Source: Galactobacter sp.
GTDB taxonomy: Bacteria > Actinomycetota > Actinomycetes > Actinomycetales > Micrococcaceae
Length of the DNA: 57,100 bases
Assembly (NCBI RefSeq): GCF_022712295.1
Contig: NZ_JALAGT010000088.1
Location: 1 to 57,100, forward strand
Direction of reading: 5' to 3'
The position numbers and the translations under genes are program-made. The notes beneath the pieces were generated by a model. That model saw only the letters and a list, made by a program, of their open reading frames with translations, had not been told where the DNA came from and ran no database searches. This document shows, piece by piece, positions 8,202-15,640 of this stretch (positions within the stretch are counted from its first letter, which is position 1; each line of letters begins with the position of its first letter).

Positions 8202-8405
8202 TCAGATGGCGCGGATGTCCTGTGCCTGCAGGCCCTTGGGGCCCTGAGCAACCTCGAACTCGACGCGCTGACCCTCGTCCAGGGTGCGGAACCCGTTGGA
8301 CTGGATGGCGGAGAAGTGTGCGAACAGATCATCGGAGGAGTCATCGGGAGCGATGAAGCCGAAGCCCTTGTCAGGGTTGAACCACTTGACGGTTCCAGTA
8401 GCCAT
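8202..8405 (-). CDS. cspA: Cold-shock protein, CspA family
   Basis: A 67-aa single cold-shock domain. RNP-1 is KGFGFI (residues 13-18) and RNP-2 is DLFAHF, slightly divergent from the usual VFVHF. The basic TVKWFN start is standard. It binds single-stranded RNA or DNA and melts mRNA structure. The 206-bp gap upstream (8406-8611) leaves room for the long 5' leader typical of these genes, and a strong terminator follows. Whether it is cold-induced or constitutive cannot be told. Confidence 0.95.
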   Translation of the reverse strand: MATGTVKWFNPDKGFGFIAPDDSSDDLFAHFSAIQSNGFRTLDEGQRVEFEVAQGPKGLQAQDIRAI

Positions 8406-8611
8406 GAAGCTGCTGATCCTTTCTTCGGTCCGGAGACGATCGGACGATCAGGCCCGGACACTGGGGTGTTGGACGTGAGCCATTGTGGCCCACGTGCAGT
8501 CGGTCCTGATCTTGCCTCAAGGACCGGGACTGCCGGACCAGCGTGGTGAAGAACTGGGAACTACGGGTTACACGCTACGGGACTGGACGGCCCTTGGCTA
8601 GTCAGAGCGAG

Positions 8612-9007
8612 TCAGTCTTCATCAACTTGTGCCCAAGAAGACTTCAGACGGTCCAGTTCGCGTCGGTCCTTCTTGGTGGGCCGCCCTGCTCCGCGATCGC
8701 GCACAGGAACCATCGGGATCGCCGTGCGCACGCGGGGTGGGGCATGGTCAACGTAGGCCGCGCGAGCCACTTGCGCGGAGACACGTTTGGACAACAGCTG
8801 GGTGACCTCGAGGTCGAACTCGTGGCCTGCCTTGCGTACACGGATGCGATCTCCGATCACCACGGCTTGGGCGGCCTTGACCGGGTTTCCGTTGAGGCGC
8901 ACATGCCCGGCTCGGACGGCAGCAGTGGCCTCCGAGCGAGTCTTGTAGATCCGCACCGACCACAGCCAGGCATCCAAGCGGACCTTGGCGGAGGCCGTGG
9001 GAGTCAC
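8612..9007 (-). CDS. S4-domain RNA-binding protein (HslR-like)
   Basis: 131 aa. The S4 domain occupies residues 8-70 (RLDAWLWSVRIYKTRSEA, VRAGHVRLNG, VKAAQAVVIGDRIRV), followed by a basic tail (GRPTKKDRRELDRLK). HslR (Hsp15) relatives bind nascent-chain-blocked 50S subunits in E. coli. The GTG start at 9007 overlaps the TetR stop by four bases (GTGA), so it is co-translated with that regulator. The ribosome-rescue role is inferred from the family. Confidence 0.88.
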   Translation of the reverse strand: MTPTASAKVRLDAWLWSVRIYKTRSEATAAVRAGHVRLNGNPVKAAQAVVIGDRIRVRKAGHEFDLEVTQLLSKRVSAQVARAAYVDHAPPRVRTAIPMVPVRDRGAGRPTKKDRRELDRLKSSWAQVDED

Positions 9008-9801
9008 TGTGTGTTGGAGCCGTTGCCCGCCGACACCGGAGCGCCGCTATCGGTGAAGCCGCCGGAGACGAGTCCGGCCACCAGCCGCTGGGTGGCGAGT
9101 TCGAAGAATCCAGGCGTGGTCATGGAGGTGCCGAACCCCGACAGGGTGGTGTCCAGAACCGCAATGACCTCCAAGGACACCCCACCGTGGAGCAGGGAGA
9201 CCACAGCCAGCGTCAGCGGCCCCGCCTGGTCGGGGGTGCCGCGGAACGCGCCGGACTCAAGGCCCGCTTCGATCACGGTGTGGATGGGCTCCAGAACGGC
9301 GTGCCATGCCTCGTGCACGCTGTCGAGGTAGACCCCGGGGGTCGTGAACGCCACGAACTCGGAGTTGGCCTCGGTGGGTTGAGCCATGAACACGTTCTGG
9401 CGTGGGCGCGAGGCCGGGCCATTGGTGGCGCGCGGCGGTTCGGAACTGTGGCGAACGGCCTTGCCGAGGGCATCGTTGAACACAGATCGGTACTCGTGCG
9501 GGTGCTCAACGGCCCAGTCGCGGTAGGCGCTGGAGAGATTGAAGAGCTGCTGCACCGGGTCGGTGTTGGCCGGAACCGCGTTCAGTGCATCCTTGAGGTC
9601 GGACAACGCCTGAGCTGTCAGTGCAGCGCGCAGGGAGTTCATGCCGCCGAAGAGCGTGTAGATGGCAGCGGTGGTGGTCCCTGACTGAGTGGCGAGCCGG
9701 CGAGCGGACAGTGCTGAAGGGCCTTCTGTTGCGCTGATCAGAGCGGCATCCTGCAGCAGTCGATTCCTGACTGCGGCGTCATAACGGCGTGGGCGTGGCA
9801 T
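9004..9801 (-). CDS. TetR-family regulator with WHG-type C-terminal domain
   Basis: A 265-aa TetR protein: N-terminal HTH (about residues 8-55, ALSARRLATQSGTTTAAIYTLF), then a long helical effector domain of the WHG type (YRDWAVEHPHEYRSVF; VYLDSVHEAWHAVLEP; LHGGVSLEV). It is transcribed with the S4 gene (4-base overlap). Ligand and targets are unknown. The ribosome site at ATG 9801 is weak (AGCAC). Confidence 0.87.
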   Translation of the reverse strand: MPRPRRYDAAVRNRLLQDAALISATEGPSALSARRLATQSGTTTAAIYTLFGGMNSLRAALTAQALSDLKDALNAVPANTDPVQQLFNLSSAYRDWAVEHPHEYRSVFNDALGKAVRHSSEPPRATNGPASRPRQNVFMAQPTEANSEFVAFTTPGVYLDSVHEAWHAVLEPIHTVIEAGLESGAFRGTPDQAGPLTLAVVSLLHGGVSLEVIAVLDTTLSGFGTSMTTPGFFELATQRLVAGLVSGGFTDSGAPVSAGNGSNTQ

Positions 9802-9995
9802 GTGCTTTAGTCTCGCAGCACTTAGCCCCTGTTACCAGTTCATCCGGCAAATGGACTCAACGAGTCGTGCATCGGCCCATGAATCTGAAGGGAAGGCTTC
9901 CCTGATCGGGTTCCGTGACGCGCGTGGCATCGGGCCGGGGATAGTTACGCCTGTCCTTGGGTGCGTAATTCACGAAAGCTGCCTACTCTGAAGCC

Positions 9996-10499
9996 ATGGA
10001 ACTTACAGGGAAGCTCGAAGAAGCATTCAACCGCCAGGTCACTATGGAGCAGGAAGCCTCCATCACCTATCGCCAGCTCGCGGTGGAGATGGAATTGGCC
10101 GATCTGCCCGGTATCGCATCCTGGTTCCGCGCTCAGGCCGAAGAGGAGCTGGAGCACCGCGACAAGTTCATCGATCACATGACCGATCGCGGCGCCCGCC
10201 CCGTCTTCCAGGCCATTCCCGCCAACGAGCTGAAGATCGAGTCCGTGCTGGACGCGTTCGAGGCCTCGCTGGCTCACGAGATCAAGGTCTCCGAGGCCAT
10301 CCGTGACATCTACCGCCTGTCCCTGGAGGCCGGGGACATCGACTCGATCCCGCTGCTGAACTGGTTCGTGGACGAACAGGTCGAGGAAGAGGCAACCGTG
10401 GGCGAGATCATCGGCCGCGTGAAGCGCATCGGCAACGATGGCTCCGGCATCCTCGCACTCGATCGCGAGCTCGGCTCCCGCGGCGGCGACGAGGACTGA
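9996..10499 (+). CDS. ftn: Ferritin (non-haem iron storage)
   Basis: A 167-aa four-helix ferritin. Likely ferroxidase-centre ligands are in helix A (MEQEASITYRQLAVE), helix B (EEELEHRDKF, the Glu-x-x-His pair) and helix D (DEQVEEEATVGEI). There are no haem-binding Met or twin-Cys features of bacterioferritin. It stores ferric iron in the cytoplasm. It is a monocistronic gene closed by a very strong hairpin. I saw no convincing DtxR/IdeR box upstream. Confidence 0.92.
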   Translation: MELTGKLEEAFNRQVTMEQEASITYRQLAVEMELADLPGIASWFRAQAEEELEHRDKFIDHMTDRGARPVFQAIPANELKIESVLDAFEASLAHEIKVSEAIRDIYRLSLEAGDIDSIPLLNWFVDEQVEEEATVGEIIGRVKRIGNDGSGILALDRELGSRGGDED

Positions 10500-10536
10500 T
10501 CGTCGGCTTCAGTACGGCGCCGTAGGCGCCGTGGAC

Positions 10537-10588
10537 CAAGGCCCGACGGTTGGTTCCCACTCGGGTGGGGACCAACCGTCGGGCCTTG
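10537..10588 (+). terminator. Terminator hairpin after ferritin
   Basis: A 24-bp stem (10537-10560 with 10565-10588, arms around AAGGCCCGACGGTTGGT) with only one G-U pair and a TCGG tetraloop. It sits between the end of the ferritin gene and the convergent lipoprotein gene, so it may work in both directions. It is related in sequence to hairpins at 3245, 15527 and 21010. Confidence 0.85.
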
Positions 10589-10599
10589 TGGTTTTCCTG

Positions 10600-11097
10600 C
10601 TATTCGACTCTCACCTTGATCTTGATGTCTGGGACCTCGTTCTTGTCGCCGCTGAGGCTCTGATCGCACGTGGCGCTGAGCCGGTCGCGGAAGCAGTACC
10701 TGAGGGTCAGTTCGGTGCTTCCGGCGAGCTTGCCCGTGACGAGGAGGCCGAACTGGCTCGGGCTGCCGTCGGAATCCTTCTCACCCAGATAACGGTTCTT
10801 GGTCTGCGTGTCCACGACGCCAGGATCCGTGGATTCCAGGACTCCCCAAGAGTCGCCGACGGTGCCGTTGTACTTTCCGATATCCAACAAGACCTGGTCG
10901 CCGACGTCGAGAGTGACCGACCCCGAGCGGGCCGATCGAGTGGGGATGCCTGCCTCGGGATCGGCCGAGCGTGTCGATGCCGCGGTGCTGGTGGGGTCGG
11001 GCGCCAGCTTCTTCTCGGTGCACGCCGACGTTGCCAGGAGGGCGGCGGCGATGAACAGAGTTGCTGTGCAACGTCGCAGGGAGACACGCTGGGGCAT
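10600..11097 (-). CDS. Hypothetical secreted lipoprotein
   Basis: 165 aa. An N-terminal signal (RRCTATLFIAAALLATSAC) ends in a lipobox with the lipidated Cys near residue 26, then a Ser/Thr/Pro-rich linker. The small beta-rich domain (VTLDVGDQVLLDIGKYNGTV, TELTLRYCFRD) contains two more cysteines (CFRDRLSATC) likely to form a disulphide. GAGGAG lies 9 bases before ATG 11097; an in-frame ATG at 11103 is only 3 bases from it. It follows the AI-2E permease gene by 32 bases on the same strand. No family recognised. Confidence 0.72.
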   Translation of the reverse strand: MPQRVSLRRCTATLFIAAALLATSACTEKKLAPDPTSTAASTRSADPEAGIPTRSARSGSVTLDVGDQVLLDIGKYNGTVGDSWGVLESTDPGVVDTQTKNRYLGEKDSDGSPSQFGLLVTGKLAGSTELTLRYCFRDRLSATCDQSLSGDKNEVPDIKIKVRVE

Positions 11098-11129
11098 CGT
11101 CATCGGCTCCTCGGAAGCATGCTGGTCGG

Positions 11130-12386
11130 TCAGGCCCGCTTGGTGGACTTGAGGCGCTTCTTGGCCTGTTTCCTGACCGACTTGTGTCGTTTGCGCGCCT
11201 CGGGATCGTCCAGGGGACCCTCGCGGTCGCTGATCACCTTGACCATGGCCCAGCCTGCGGCGATGAGCGGAACGGAGATCAGAGCACCCACGATGCCGCC
11301 GAGCACGGTGCCGCCGGTCAGGCCGAGCAGCACCACAAGCCCGTGCAGGCTCAGGGTGTTGGCCATGACCACGGGCTGCAGCAGGTTGCCTTCCAACTGC
11401 TGCACCACGATGGTGCCGATCAACACGACCACGGCCGGCCAGAAACCGGAGGACACCAGGGTGACCAGCACGCAGAGGATGCCGGCCACGGTGGCGCCGA
11501 CCATGGGGATGTACGCGCCGAGGAAGACCAGGATGGCCAGAGGGAAGGCCAGGGGGACGCCGCAGAAGAGCATGACGAGGCCGATGCCGAGGGCGTCGAC
11601 GGCGGCCACGATGGTGGTGCCGCGCAGGTAGCCGCCGAATGAGTCGCGGGCGCGGGAGCCTGCCTTCTGCCACGTGGAGCGGTGGCGTTCCGGCACCCAG
11701 GAGACCAGGAACTGCCAGATCTTGTCGCCGTCCTTCAGGAAGAAGAACATCACCACGAGGGCCAACACCAGGCCGGTGACGAAGTTGCCTGCGGTGGAGA
11801 GCCCGGAAAGGGCGCTGGAACCGAAACTGGCGCTGGTGAGGAAGTCACCCGCAGAACTCAAGGCGGAGTCGACCTGGTCCTGAGTGATGCTGATGGGAAG
11901 GTGGGCAACCCACTTCTGGAGTTGTTCGAACCCCTCCACCGCCTTCTTGGCCAGCCCGTCCCACTCGTTGACGACCGTGGCAACGATGCCCGTGACGATG
12001 CCGCCGAGGACCACGAAGGCGCCGATGAGGACGGTCCACGCGGTCAACAGTGGCGAGAGTTTCTTGCGCAGGAGCTTCACCAGCGGCCACAAGGCACAGG
12101 CCAGGATCGTGGAGATCATCACCGGGATGACCACCACGGACAGGGTGGAGATGCCGATGAAGATGCCCGTCACCAAGATGATGAGCAGGATGATCTGCAG
12201 CGACCGCGTTCCCAGGGTTCCCAGGTTGTCTGACCACAGGTGAGCCACGCGCTCGCGGCCGGGCGTCAGGGGCTGGGAAGCCTGGTCCTCGTTCTCGCCG
12301 GCGCGCGAGGCGTCGCGGCGTGCGACGACGGGCATGGAGCCCGTGGGCGGTTGCCCTTCCGAGTACTGGCGTCTGCGTGAGATCAA
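11130..12386 (-). CDS. AI-2E family (PerM/YdiK-type) membrane transporter
   Basis: About 418 aa with eight or so membrane segments. The family pattern is clear: paired N-terminal helices (LQIILLIILVTGIFIGISTL), a central soluble helical region with SITQDQVDSAL, then FFLKDGDKIW, GTTIVAAVDALGIGL, FLGAYIPMVGATVAG and GNLLQPVVMANTLSLHGL. The C-terminus is Lys/Arg-rich and cytoplasmic. Despite the name, most members do not export autoinducer-2; some are Na+/H+ antiporters, so the substrate is open. TTG 12386 is chosen for its GGAAGGTG ribosome site; ATG 12341 (MPVVARR) lacks one. Confidence 0.82.
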   Translation of the reverse strand: MISRRRQYSEGQPPTGSMPVVARRDASRAGENEDQASQPLTPGRERVAHLWSDNLGTLGTRSLQIILLIILVTGIFIGISTLSVVVIPVMISTILACALWPLVKLLRKKLSPLLTAWTVLIGAFVVLGGIVTGIVATVVNEWDGLAKKAVEGFEQLQKWVAHLPISITQDQVDSALSSAGDFLTSASFGSSALSGLSTAGNFVTGLVLALVVMFFFLKDGDKIWQFLVSWVPERHRSTWQKAGSRARDSFGGYLRGTTIVAAVDALGIGLVMLFCGVPLAFPLAILVFLGAYIPMVGATVAGILCVLVTLVSSGFWPAVVVLIGTIVVQQLEGNLLQPVVMANTLSLHGLVVLLGLTGGTVLGGIVGALISVPLIAAGWAMVKVISDREGPLDDPEARKRHKSVRKQAKKRLKSTKRA

Positions 12387-12529
12387 GTGGTGTTCACCTT
12401 CCGGGTGCGGGTCCCTTGACCATGCGCGATGAGGGCGTGGATCGGAGGGAACCCGGGTGGAGCACCATCGTTGCACAGGCCGGTCGCTGTGTCGCGGATC
12501 CGGGGTTTCCGGCTCCCGGTGTTGCCGAG

Positions 12530-12553
12530 GTCACCTTGTGGGGGTAAGGTGAC
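12530..12553. promoter_or_regulatory. Inverted repeat GTCACCTT-N8-AAGGTGAC
   Basis: A perfect 8-bp inverted repeat 14 bases upstream of the LacI-type operator, in the promoter region of the rhamnose operon. The arms and 8-base spacer would suit a second DNA-binding dimer such as a CRP-like activator, or a small hairpin. No regulator can be assigned. Confidence 0.3.
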
Positions 12554-12566
12554 AGCCCGAATGGAT

Positions 12567-12578
12567 TGAATCGTTTCA
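12567..12578. promoter_or_regulatory. LacI-family operator before the rhamnose operon
   Basis: TGAATCGTTTCA matches the LacI/GalR-family consensus TGAAACGTTTCA at 11 of 12 positions, with the central CG that these hinge helices intercalate. It lies 60 bp upstream of the transporter ATG (12638). The LacI protein encoded convergently at the operon end is the obvious binder. Confidence 0.75.
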
Positions 12579-12637
12579 TTTCGCGGCAAGGTTCCAAGAC
12601 CTTGACGGCACAGCTTGAGGGCAAAGGAGACCCGAGC

Positions 12638-13936
12638 ATGACCACACGCACACTCGCTCCCAAGAAGAGCGTGACGGGTTGGAAGGCGACGATCGCAGTC
12701 GCCATGTCCAACTACATCGAGGCCGGCGCCATCATCGCCATCGCCACCTCATCCACCGCCTGGCAGAACGAATTCGGTTTCGGAGACGGCGCACTCGGCC
12801 TGCTGGCCGCGCTCTCCGCCAACGCCTTCGGCGCAGCCATCGGTGCAGCGATCGGCGGGCCGCTCTGCGATCGCTACGGTCGCAAGTTCATCTACACCTA
12901 CGACCTACTGCTGTTCCTTCTCGGTTCACTGGTCGTGACCTTCAGCTTCAACTTCAGCGCACTGCTGGTGGGCGTCGTCATGATGGGCATCGCGGTGGGC
13001 GCAGGCGTTCCCGCCTCCTGGACCTACATCGCGGAGGAGGCTCCGCACGAAAAGCGGGCAAAACACGTGGGCACAGCCCAGCTCGCCTGGTCCGTCGGCC
13101 CCATGATCGGATTCCTTCTGGCCATCCTCGTGGAGCCCCTCGGCCTCTTCGGCAATCGCCTGATCTTCCTGCACCTCGGCGTGATCGCCGCCATCACCTG
13201 GTGGGTCCGCCGTGGCCTGCCCGAGTCCCGGCGCTGGAAGGAACAGCGCGAGTCCGAGCTCGCCTCCGGCATCAAGGTGAATTTCTTCTCCGGCATCATC
13301 GGCCTGTTCAAGAACCCCAAGAACCTGCTGCCGCTGCTCTTCCTCTTCGGCGTGTACGCGCTGTGGAACATGGTGGCCGGTCAGGCCGGGATCTTCCAGC
13401 CGCGCGTCTACTCCGCGGCCGGTCTCGAGGATGCCACCGCACAGAACTGGTTGCAGGTCCTGGTGTGGGGCTGCACGGTGCTTGCCACCTACTTCGGCTT
13501 CATGCTGCTGGCAGACAAGGTCTCCCGCCGCTGGCTGTACTTCGGCGGAGCCGCTCTGGGCGTCGCGGCATGGATCGTGCTGATCTACGCGGAGCCGGGC
13601 ATGACCTCCATGCTGATCTTCGCCATCGGCTGGGGTATCTCCTCCGGTGTGGGCGCTCAGGCCTTCTACGGTCTTTGGGCCTCCGAGCTCTTCGCCACCA
13701 AGTACCGGGCCAGTGCGCAGGGCGTCCTGTTCTTCGCCGCCCGCGTCATGGTCGGCCTGCTCAGCTCCGTCTTCCCCGTCCTGCTGGGTACCATCGGCCT
13801 GGCCAAGCTGGGCTACCTGATCGTGGGCCTGCTGATCCTCGCGATGCTGATCGGCACCATCTTCGCCCCCCGGACCCAGGGCAAGACCCTGGAGCAGATC
13901 GAGGCCGAGCGCTACGGCGAGAAGGCATCGGCATGA
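12638..13936 (+). CDS. MFS sugar transporter, probable L-rhamnose permease
   Basis: 432 aa with about 12 membrane segments. MFS signatures include DRYGRKF between TM2 and TM3, PESRRWKEQ in the central loop, and a repeat-related ADKVSRR motif after TM8. AAAGGAGA at 12623-12630 sets the ATG at 12638. It is the first gene of the rhamnose operon and overlaps the mutarotase start by ATGA, so uptake of L-rhamnose by proton symport is likely. It belongs to the general metabolite/sugar MFS group and is not a homologue of E. coli RhaT. Control by the upstream LacI operator is inferred. Confidence 0.85.
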   Translation: MTTRTLAPKKSVTGWKATIAVAMSNYIEAGAIIAIATSSTAWQNEFGFGDGALGLLAALSANAFGAAIGAAIGGPLCDRYGRKFIYTYDLLLFLLGSLVVTFSFNFSALLVGVVMMGIAVGAGVPASWTYIAEEAPHEKRAKHVGTAQLAWSVGPMIGFLLAILVEPLGLFGNRLIFLHLGVIAAITWWVRRGLPESRRWKEQRESELASGIKVNFFSGIIGLFKNPKNLLPLLFLFGVYALWNMVAGQAGIFQPRVYSAAGLEDATAQNWLQVLVWGCTVLATYFGFMLLADKVSRRWLYFGGAALGVAAWIVLIYAEPGMTSMLIFAIGWGISSGVGAQAFYGLWASELFATKYRASAQGVLFFAARVMVGLLSSVFPVLLGTIGLAKLGYLIVGLLILAMLIGTIFAPRTQGKTLEQIEAERYGEKASA

Positions 13937-14331
13937 GCGACTCGAACCGCGTGATGTTCCGTTTCCAGGTCCGCCCTGAGCTCCTGGACGAATATCGCGA
14001 GGCACACGCCGCCGTGTGGCCGCAGATGCTGGAGGCTCTCAAGGCCGCCGGCTGGAACAACTACTCCATCTTCACGGCACCCGACGGGCTCGTGGTCGGC
14101 TACGCCGAGGTGGACGATCTCGCCGCCACGGAGGCCGCCATGGGCGCCACCGAGATCAACGCCCGCTGGCAGGAGAGCATGGGCCGCTTCTTCGCGGACT
14201 CCGGACCGGACGAGGACATGGACCGCCTGGACGAGGCCTTCCACCTCGAGACCCAGCTGGACGCAGCACGTGAGACGGCCGAAAACCTCGGCGGCAACGG
14301 ACAGATCAAGCAGAACCAGAAAGTGAAGTGA
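13933..14331 (+). CDS. rhaM: L-rhamnose mutarotase
   Basis: 132 aa, RhaM/DUF718 family. It interconverts alpha and beta anomers of L-rhamnose ahead of the isomerase. Conserved features are the His in EAHAAVWPQML (about residue 24), the NNYSIF strand and the INARWQ motif. It is slightly longer than the usual 104-110 aa because of a charged C-terminal tail. The start overlaps the transporter stop (ATGA), and the isomerase begins six bases after the stop. Confidence 0.92.
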   Translation: MSDSNRVMFRFQVRPELLDEYREAHAAVWPQMLEALKAAGWNNYSIFTAPDGLVVGYAEVDDLAATEAAMGATEINARWQESMGRFFADSGPDEDMDRLDEAFHLETQLDAARETAENLGGNGQIKQNQKVK

Positions 14332-14337
14332 GCAAAG

Positions 14338-15504
14338 ATGACGAACTTCAATGACATCACCCCCGTCCTGGATCGCCTTGCGATCGAGGTGCCCTCCTGG
14401 GCCTACGGCAACTCCGGAACCCGCTTCCGCGTCTTCGGTACCCCCGGTACCCCGCGCAGCGTCGAGGAGAAGATCACGGACGCCGCCCAGGTGCACAAGT
14501 TCACCGGTCTGGCGCCGAAGGTGGCCATTCACATCCCGTGGGACAAGGTCGATGACTACGCAGCACTGTCCGCCTACGCGCAGGACCAGGGAGTCGAGCT
14601 CGGAACGGTCAACTCCAACACCTTCCAGGACGACGCCTACAAGCTGGGTTCCCTGACCCACTCGGACGCCTCCGTGCGTGCCAAGGCCATCGACCACCAC
14701 CTCGAGTGCATCGACATCATGCGCGCCACCGGATCCCAGGACCTGAAGATCTGGTTGGCCGACGGCACCAACTACCCGGGTCAGGGCGACATCCGTTCTC
14801 GTCAGGACTGGCTGCACGAGGGACTCCAGAAGATCTACGCCGAGCTGGACGATGACCAGCGCATGGTGCTGGAGTACAAGTTCTTCGAGCCGGCGTTCTA
14901 CCACACGGACGTCCCGGACTGGGGCACCTCCTACGCCCATGTGAACGCCCTCGGTGAGAAGGCCTTCGTCTGCCTGGACACGGGCCATCACGCCCCCGGC
15001 ACCAACATCGAGTTCATCGTGGCGCAGCTGCTGCGGCTCGGGAAGCTGGGCTCCTTCGACTTCAACTCCCGTTTCTACGCCGATGACGACCTGATCGTGG
15101 GCGCGGCCGACCCGTTCCAGCTCTTCCGCATCATGGCGGAGGTTCACCGCGGTGGCGGCTTGGACGTGGACTCGCCGGTGTCGCTGATGTTGGATCAGTG
15201 CCACAACATCGAGGAGAAGATCCCGGGCCAGATCCGGTCGGTGCTCAACGTCCAGGAGATGACGGCGCGTGCGCTGCTCGTGGACCGCGAGGCCCTCACC
15301 GCCGCGCAACAGGCCGGCGACGTGCTGGGAGCCAACGCCATCCTGATGGATGCCTTCTACACGGACGTTCGCGGCGACCTCGCGGCCTGGCGCGAGTCCC
15401 GTGGATTGCCTGCCGACCCGATGAAGGCCTACGCAGAGTCCGGCTACCAGGAGCGCATCAACGCCGAGCGCGTTGGTGGCTCCCAGTCCTCCTGGGGCGC
15501 CTGA
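14338..15504 (+). CDS. rhaI: L-rhamnose isomerase (RhaI type)
   Basis: 388 aa. A xylose-isomerase-like TIM barrel of the Pseudomonas-type L-rhamnose isomerases. Putative metal-binding residues are in VLEYKFFEPAFYHTDVPDWG, CLDTGHHAPGTNIEF and FDFNSRFYADDDL. It converts L-rhamnose to L-rhamnulose. It is not the E. coli RhaA family. It is followed by a strong hairpin and then the aldolase gene. Confidence 0.93.
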   Translation: MTNFNDITPVLDRLAIEVPSWAYGNSGTRFRVFGTPGTPRSVEEKITDAAQVHKFTGLAPKVAIHIPWDKVDDYAALSAYAQDQGVELGTVNSNTFQDDAYKLGSLTHSDASVRAKAIDHHLECIDIMRATGSQDLKIWLADGTNYPGQGDIRSRQDWLHEGLQKIYAELDDDQRMVLEYKFFEPAFYHTDVPDWGTSYAHVNALGEKAFVCLDTGHHAPGTNIEFIVAQLLRLGKLGSFDFNSRFYADDDLIVGAADPFQLFRIMAEVHRGGGLDVDSPVSLMLDQCHNIEEKIPGQIRSVLNVQEMTARALLVDREALTAAQQAGDVLGANAILMDAFYTDVRGDLAAWRESRGLPADPMKAYAESGYQERINAERVGGSQSSWGA

Positions 15505-15526
15505 GCGCCCTCGCCCGCAGCGCGAT

Positions 15527-15566
15527 GCCCGACGGGTGGGCACCAACCGGTGCCCACCCGTCGGGC
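15527..15566. terminator. Perfect 18-bp hairpin between rhaI and the aldolase gene
   Basis: The arms 15527-15544 and 15549-15566 (GCCCGACGGGTGGGCACC and its complement) close an AACC tetraloop. Because all genes on both sides serve one pathway and point the same way, it is probably an intra-operon attenuator or mRNA-stabilising or processing site rather than an absolute terminator. It belongs to the GCCCGACGG hairpin family. Confidence 0.7.
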
Positions 15567-15640
15567 CGCGCCACTCACCTTTCACATCGCGGCCGTGACG
15601 GCGGCCGCAGCGTCAGTACCCAGACACGTAAGGACATGTC

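Noticed and set aside
12679..14331. 550-codon plus-strand frame covering the transporter and mutarotase
   Set aside because: Its upstream part is an Arg/His/Pro-rich shadow of the transporter; only the end, from ATG 13933, is the real mutarotase.
13912..15585. 557-codon minus-strand frame opposite rhaM and rhaI
   Set aside because: Shadow of real genes; no domain and no ribosome site.
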